From an uncultured Clostridia bacterium (GTDB lineage Bacteria; Bacillota; Clostridia; UMGS1883), in the NCBI GenBank assembly GCA_947626145.1, contig CANQRB010000001.1:124001-188000 (forward strand): a stretch of 64,000 nucleotides of DNA, written 5' to 3'. The notes beneath the pieces are model-generated. The model worked only from the letters and a program-made list of their open reading frames with translations. It ran no database searches and was not told where the DNA came from. A program made the position numbers and the translations under genes. Below are positions 62,530 to 64,000 of the stretch, in pieces (positions within the stretch are counted from its first letter, which is position 1; every line of letters starts with the position of its first letter).

Positions 62530-63593
62530 CACAATTCGCCTTTCAACAGCAGTCCGCCGAGAACCTTTGCCACCGCTTCGCCGGCAAGGCCGTTGGGATG
62601 GGCGTCCCCGGGATCACTCATATACTCGGGCCGCACACGGCCCGGCGTCTCAGCCTCCAGGATAGAGGCTATATCAAATACCTTCGGTGATATTTCTCCG
62701 GCCAGCACGGCGCGGTTCACCTTCTGCCGCTGTTCCTCCTGCCAGGGATCCATATTGAAGGGCGGTATGGTGCATTGTATTATGTCAACCGCCGGTTTAT
62801 TCCCACGAAGGAGCCGAGCCGTTGTCCTGAGACTTTCAATTATGTTCTCTCCGGTGCGTCCGCCGCTCTTTATGTCGTTGACGCCGAAGCATATTATTAC
62901 CTTATCTCCGCTTTTCGCCAAATTGAGGAACAGTCCGTTTGCCGCGGCGTCGTAGGCTCTCGACCAGCCCATGCCCAGATTTATGACATTTACGGAAAGA
63001 GGCAGAGCAAGGGCGGTACGGTGAGCCCAGGCCTCATATTTATCCGTGGCCGTGCGGGTACCCTGCGTTATGCTGTCGCCGAAAAACACCAGCGTCCGGT
63101 CAAATCCGGCGTCACAGCCGATAAAGTTGGGCCGCAGCACGTTAAGTGTACGCAGACCGTTTTTGTAACCCGAGGAGGCGCTTTCGTCAGTGGATGGCAG
63201 CTCAAGCTCCTCCTCCGCCCTCACGCGGAGCCTCACGGACAGCCATGCGTTATCGGGTATGTTTACATAGATCCAGTCCGAGCTATATCCGTCGGTAACC
63301 GTCACCGACGGATCACCGCCAAAGGTCAGCGGTATTTCGACCTCCGGATTGCGGCTCACCATGGCGCCATAACCCACAGAAGCGGAAAGCACGGTAAATT
63401 TTCCGCCGGGCTTTTCCCTGACGGAGCAGCCGGTGGAGTATATTTTGTTGAAATACCGTATCATCACCTTCATCGGCCCACGCCGCCGAGGCAGGTACCA
63501 GCTCAGGAAGTCGGCCTCCTCCCCCGCCCTCATGGGTATAAAGTTGTTGTTGCCGGTGCCTGAAACGGTCAATGAGTACACGCCTTCAAGCAT
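62529..63593 (-). CDS. SGNH/GDSL-family hydrolase
   Basis: A 354-residue esterase-like protein. Block I GDSITQGT (catalytic Ser), block III GVNDIKSGGR and block V DPGDAHPNGLAG (Asp and His) are present. A beta-rich N-terminal domain of about 170 residues precedes the hydrolase domain, as in carbohydrate esterases. No signal peptide. The ATG at 63591-63593 has AAAGGAGG upstream; the longer frame runs into tRNA-Leu and is not real. Co-translated with the VanZ gene. Confidence 0.92.
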   Translation of the reverse strand: MLEGVYSLTVSGTGNNNFIPMRAGEEADFLSWYLPRRRGPMKVMIRYFNKIYSTGCSVREKPGGKFTVLSASVGYGAMVSRNPEVEIPLTFGGDPSVTVTDGYSSDWIYVNIPDNAWLSVRLRVRAEEELELPSTDESASSGYKNGLRTLNVLRPNFIGCDAGFDRTLVFFGDSITQGTRTATDKYEAWAHRTALALPLSVNVINLGMGWSRAYDAAANGLFLNLAKSGDKVIICFGVNDIKSGGRTGENIIESLRTTARLLRGNKPAVDIIQCTIPPFNMDPWQEEQRQKVNRAVLAGEISPKVFDIASILEAETPGRVRPEYMSDPGDAHPNGLAGEAVAKVLGGLLLKGEL

Positions 63594-63620
63594 AAAGACG
63601 CCTCCTTTACGCTGCCTTAT

Positions 63621-63661
63621 CTTCAAAATATGGGAACCGTAAAGGTTCCCATATTTTGAAG
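63621..63661. terminator. Perfect 18-bp hairpin between tRNA-Leu and the SGNH gene
   Basis: Two 18-nt arms (63621-63638 and 63644-63661) pair without mismatch around GTAAA. The 3' arm on the minus strand contains ATATTTT, suiting termination of the tRNA transcript. Confidence 0.75.
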
Positions 63662-63666
63662 CAGTA

Positions 63667-63754
63667 TGGTGCTCGGGACCGGGATCGAACCGGTACGGCT
63701 TTATGGGCCGGGGGATTTTAAGTCCCCTGCGTCTACCTGTTCCGCCACTCGAGC
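63667..63754 (-). tRNA. tRNA-Leu (anticodon TAA)
   Basis: An 88-nt class II tRNA. The anticodon stem GGGGA/TCCCC encloses CTTAAAA with TAA. There is a long variable arm (GGCCCATAAAGCC-like), a T-arm with GGTTCGATCC, and an encoded CCA. The acceptor stem GCTCGAG/CCCGAGC has one A-C mismatch at position 6-67. The D-arm has AACAGGTAGAC. Confidence 0.93.
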
Positions 63755-63771
63755 ATACCCAGCCTGTTTCT

Positions 63772-63800
63772 ATTATAATAAAAAAAGCCTGTTTTGTCAA
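63772..63800 (-). promoter_or_regulatory. Promoter of tRNA-Leu
   Basis: Minus strand TTGACA (63795-63800), 17 bp, TATAAT (63772-63777). Confidence 0.88.
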
Positions 63801-63920
63801 TACCCGCGAGGAAATTTCTTGCATAATTTAAGAACAGGCTTAATATACTTAGACAGAAGCGGACTGAAGAGAAAACCATTGAGCTTTGTTTATCATATTC
63901 GCGAAGGAGGGTGAAGCCTC

Positions 63921-64000
63921 ATGGCTTCTGCAAACAGTATTTACGCCGACATCGCCGAGCGCACCGGCGGCGACATCTACATCGGCGTGGTGGGCCCGGT
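63921..64000 (+). CDS. spoIVA: Stage IV sporulation protein A, N-terminus only (runs off right edge)
   Basis: The first 26 codons read MASANSIYADIAERTGGDIY then IGVVGP, matching the conserved start of SpoIVA (YKDIAERTGGDIYIGVVGP) just before its Walker A loop. SpoIVA is the ATPase that forms the basement layer of the spore coat, so this organism very likely sporulates. GAAGGAGG precedes the ATG. The 120 bp upstream hold no promoter I can assign; a sigma-E site would be expected. Confidence 0.93.
   Translation, partial: MASANSIYADIAERTGGDIYIGVVGP

Noticed and set aside
62529-63824. Longer SGNH hydrolase starting at 63824
   Set aside because: The extra N-terminus is tRNA-Leu, its promoter region and a hairpin read as protein. 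AAAGGAGG supports the ATG at 63593.

Overview
The window reads as the chromosome of an anaerobic, endospore-forming Clostridia-type Firmicute, probably from an animal gut. Supporting signs are the start of spoIVA at the right edge, HrcA/CIRCE control of dnaK, -35/-10 promoters with 17-bp spacers throughout, strong GGAGG ribosome sites with frequent GTG/TTG starts, a bile-salt-hydrolase-type Ntn hydrolase, a GH127 arabinofuranosidase and a glgBCDA glycogen cluster. The genus cannot be set from sequence alone.

Layout. 1-3.7 kb: start of metK, a small membrane exporter-like gene, an unknown protein, radA and an SDR reductase. 3.76-7.06 kb: a cysteine-rich clostridial gene split by a 2,351-bp element carrying a HAD hydrolase, an HMA metal-binding protein, a free-Met-sulfoxide reductase and a short serine recombinase. 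7.1-13.9 kb: a membrane-anchored unknown, yajC, a Dabb protein, an M20 peptidase, a MATE transporter, a Xer-like recombinase, purA and an unknown. 13.9-24.2 kb: a dispersed repeat, feoA, tRNA-Gln, a SWIM/WYL/MBL group, an Rrf2-cupin regulatory pair with two operators, small enzymes, an XRE regulator, a HEPN/MNT toxin-antitoxin pair and a choloylglycine hydrolase. 24.4-32.2 kb: a tandem duplication of a complete unit (upstream palindrome, promoter, structured leader RNA, ~1,100-aa secreted protein, 60-aa peptide). 32.3-39.4 kb: metF, a hybrid histidine kinase, a second copy of the dispersed repeat, a polysaccharide deacetylase and GH127. 39.5-45.6 kb: glgBCDA behind a structured leader. 45.7-54 kb: an ECF sigma/anti-sigma pair behind a cre-like box, a CofE-like protein, an MBOAT/DHHW acetylation pair, an antitoxin-like orphan, a DUF2974 lipase and a large lipoprotein. 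54-58.9 kb: hrcA-grpE-dnaK-dnaJ. 59-64 kb: a small acidic protein, phosphohexomutase, tyrA, vanZ-like, SGNH hydrolase, tRNA-Leu and spoIVA.

The strongest unusual signal is the interrupted gene. Deleting one copy of a 5-bp direct repeat (GAGGT at 4321-4325 and 6672-6676) plus everything between restores an uninterrupted 277-codon frame. Joining the element's ends creates a perfect 7-bp dyad, GTGACAC-N12-GTGTCAC, centred on the GA inside GAGGT, as expected for a serine-recombinase attP. This has the architecture of the excisable intervening elements known from sporulation genes (skin in sigK), but it is small and carries metabolic cargo. Whether it excises, and when, cannot be seen here.

Second is the duplicated secreted-protein/peptide unit. 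Its two leader RNAs differ at positions that keep their helices paired. Third is the glg leader, in which one 5' strand can pair with either of two 3' partners.
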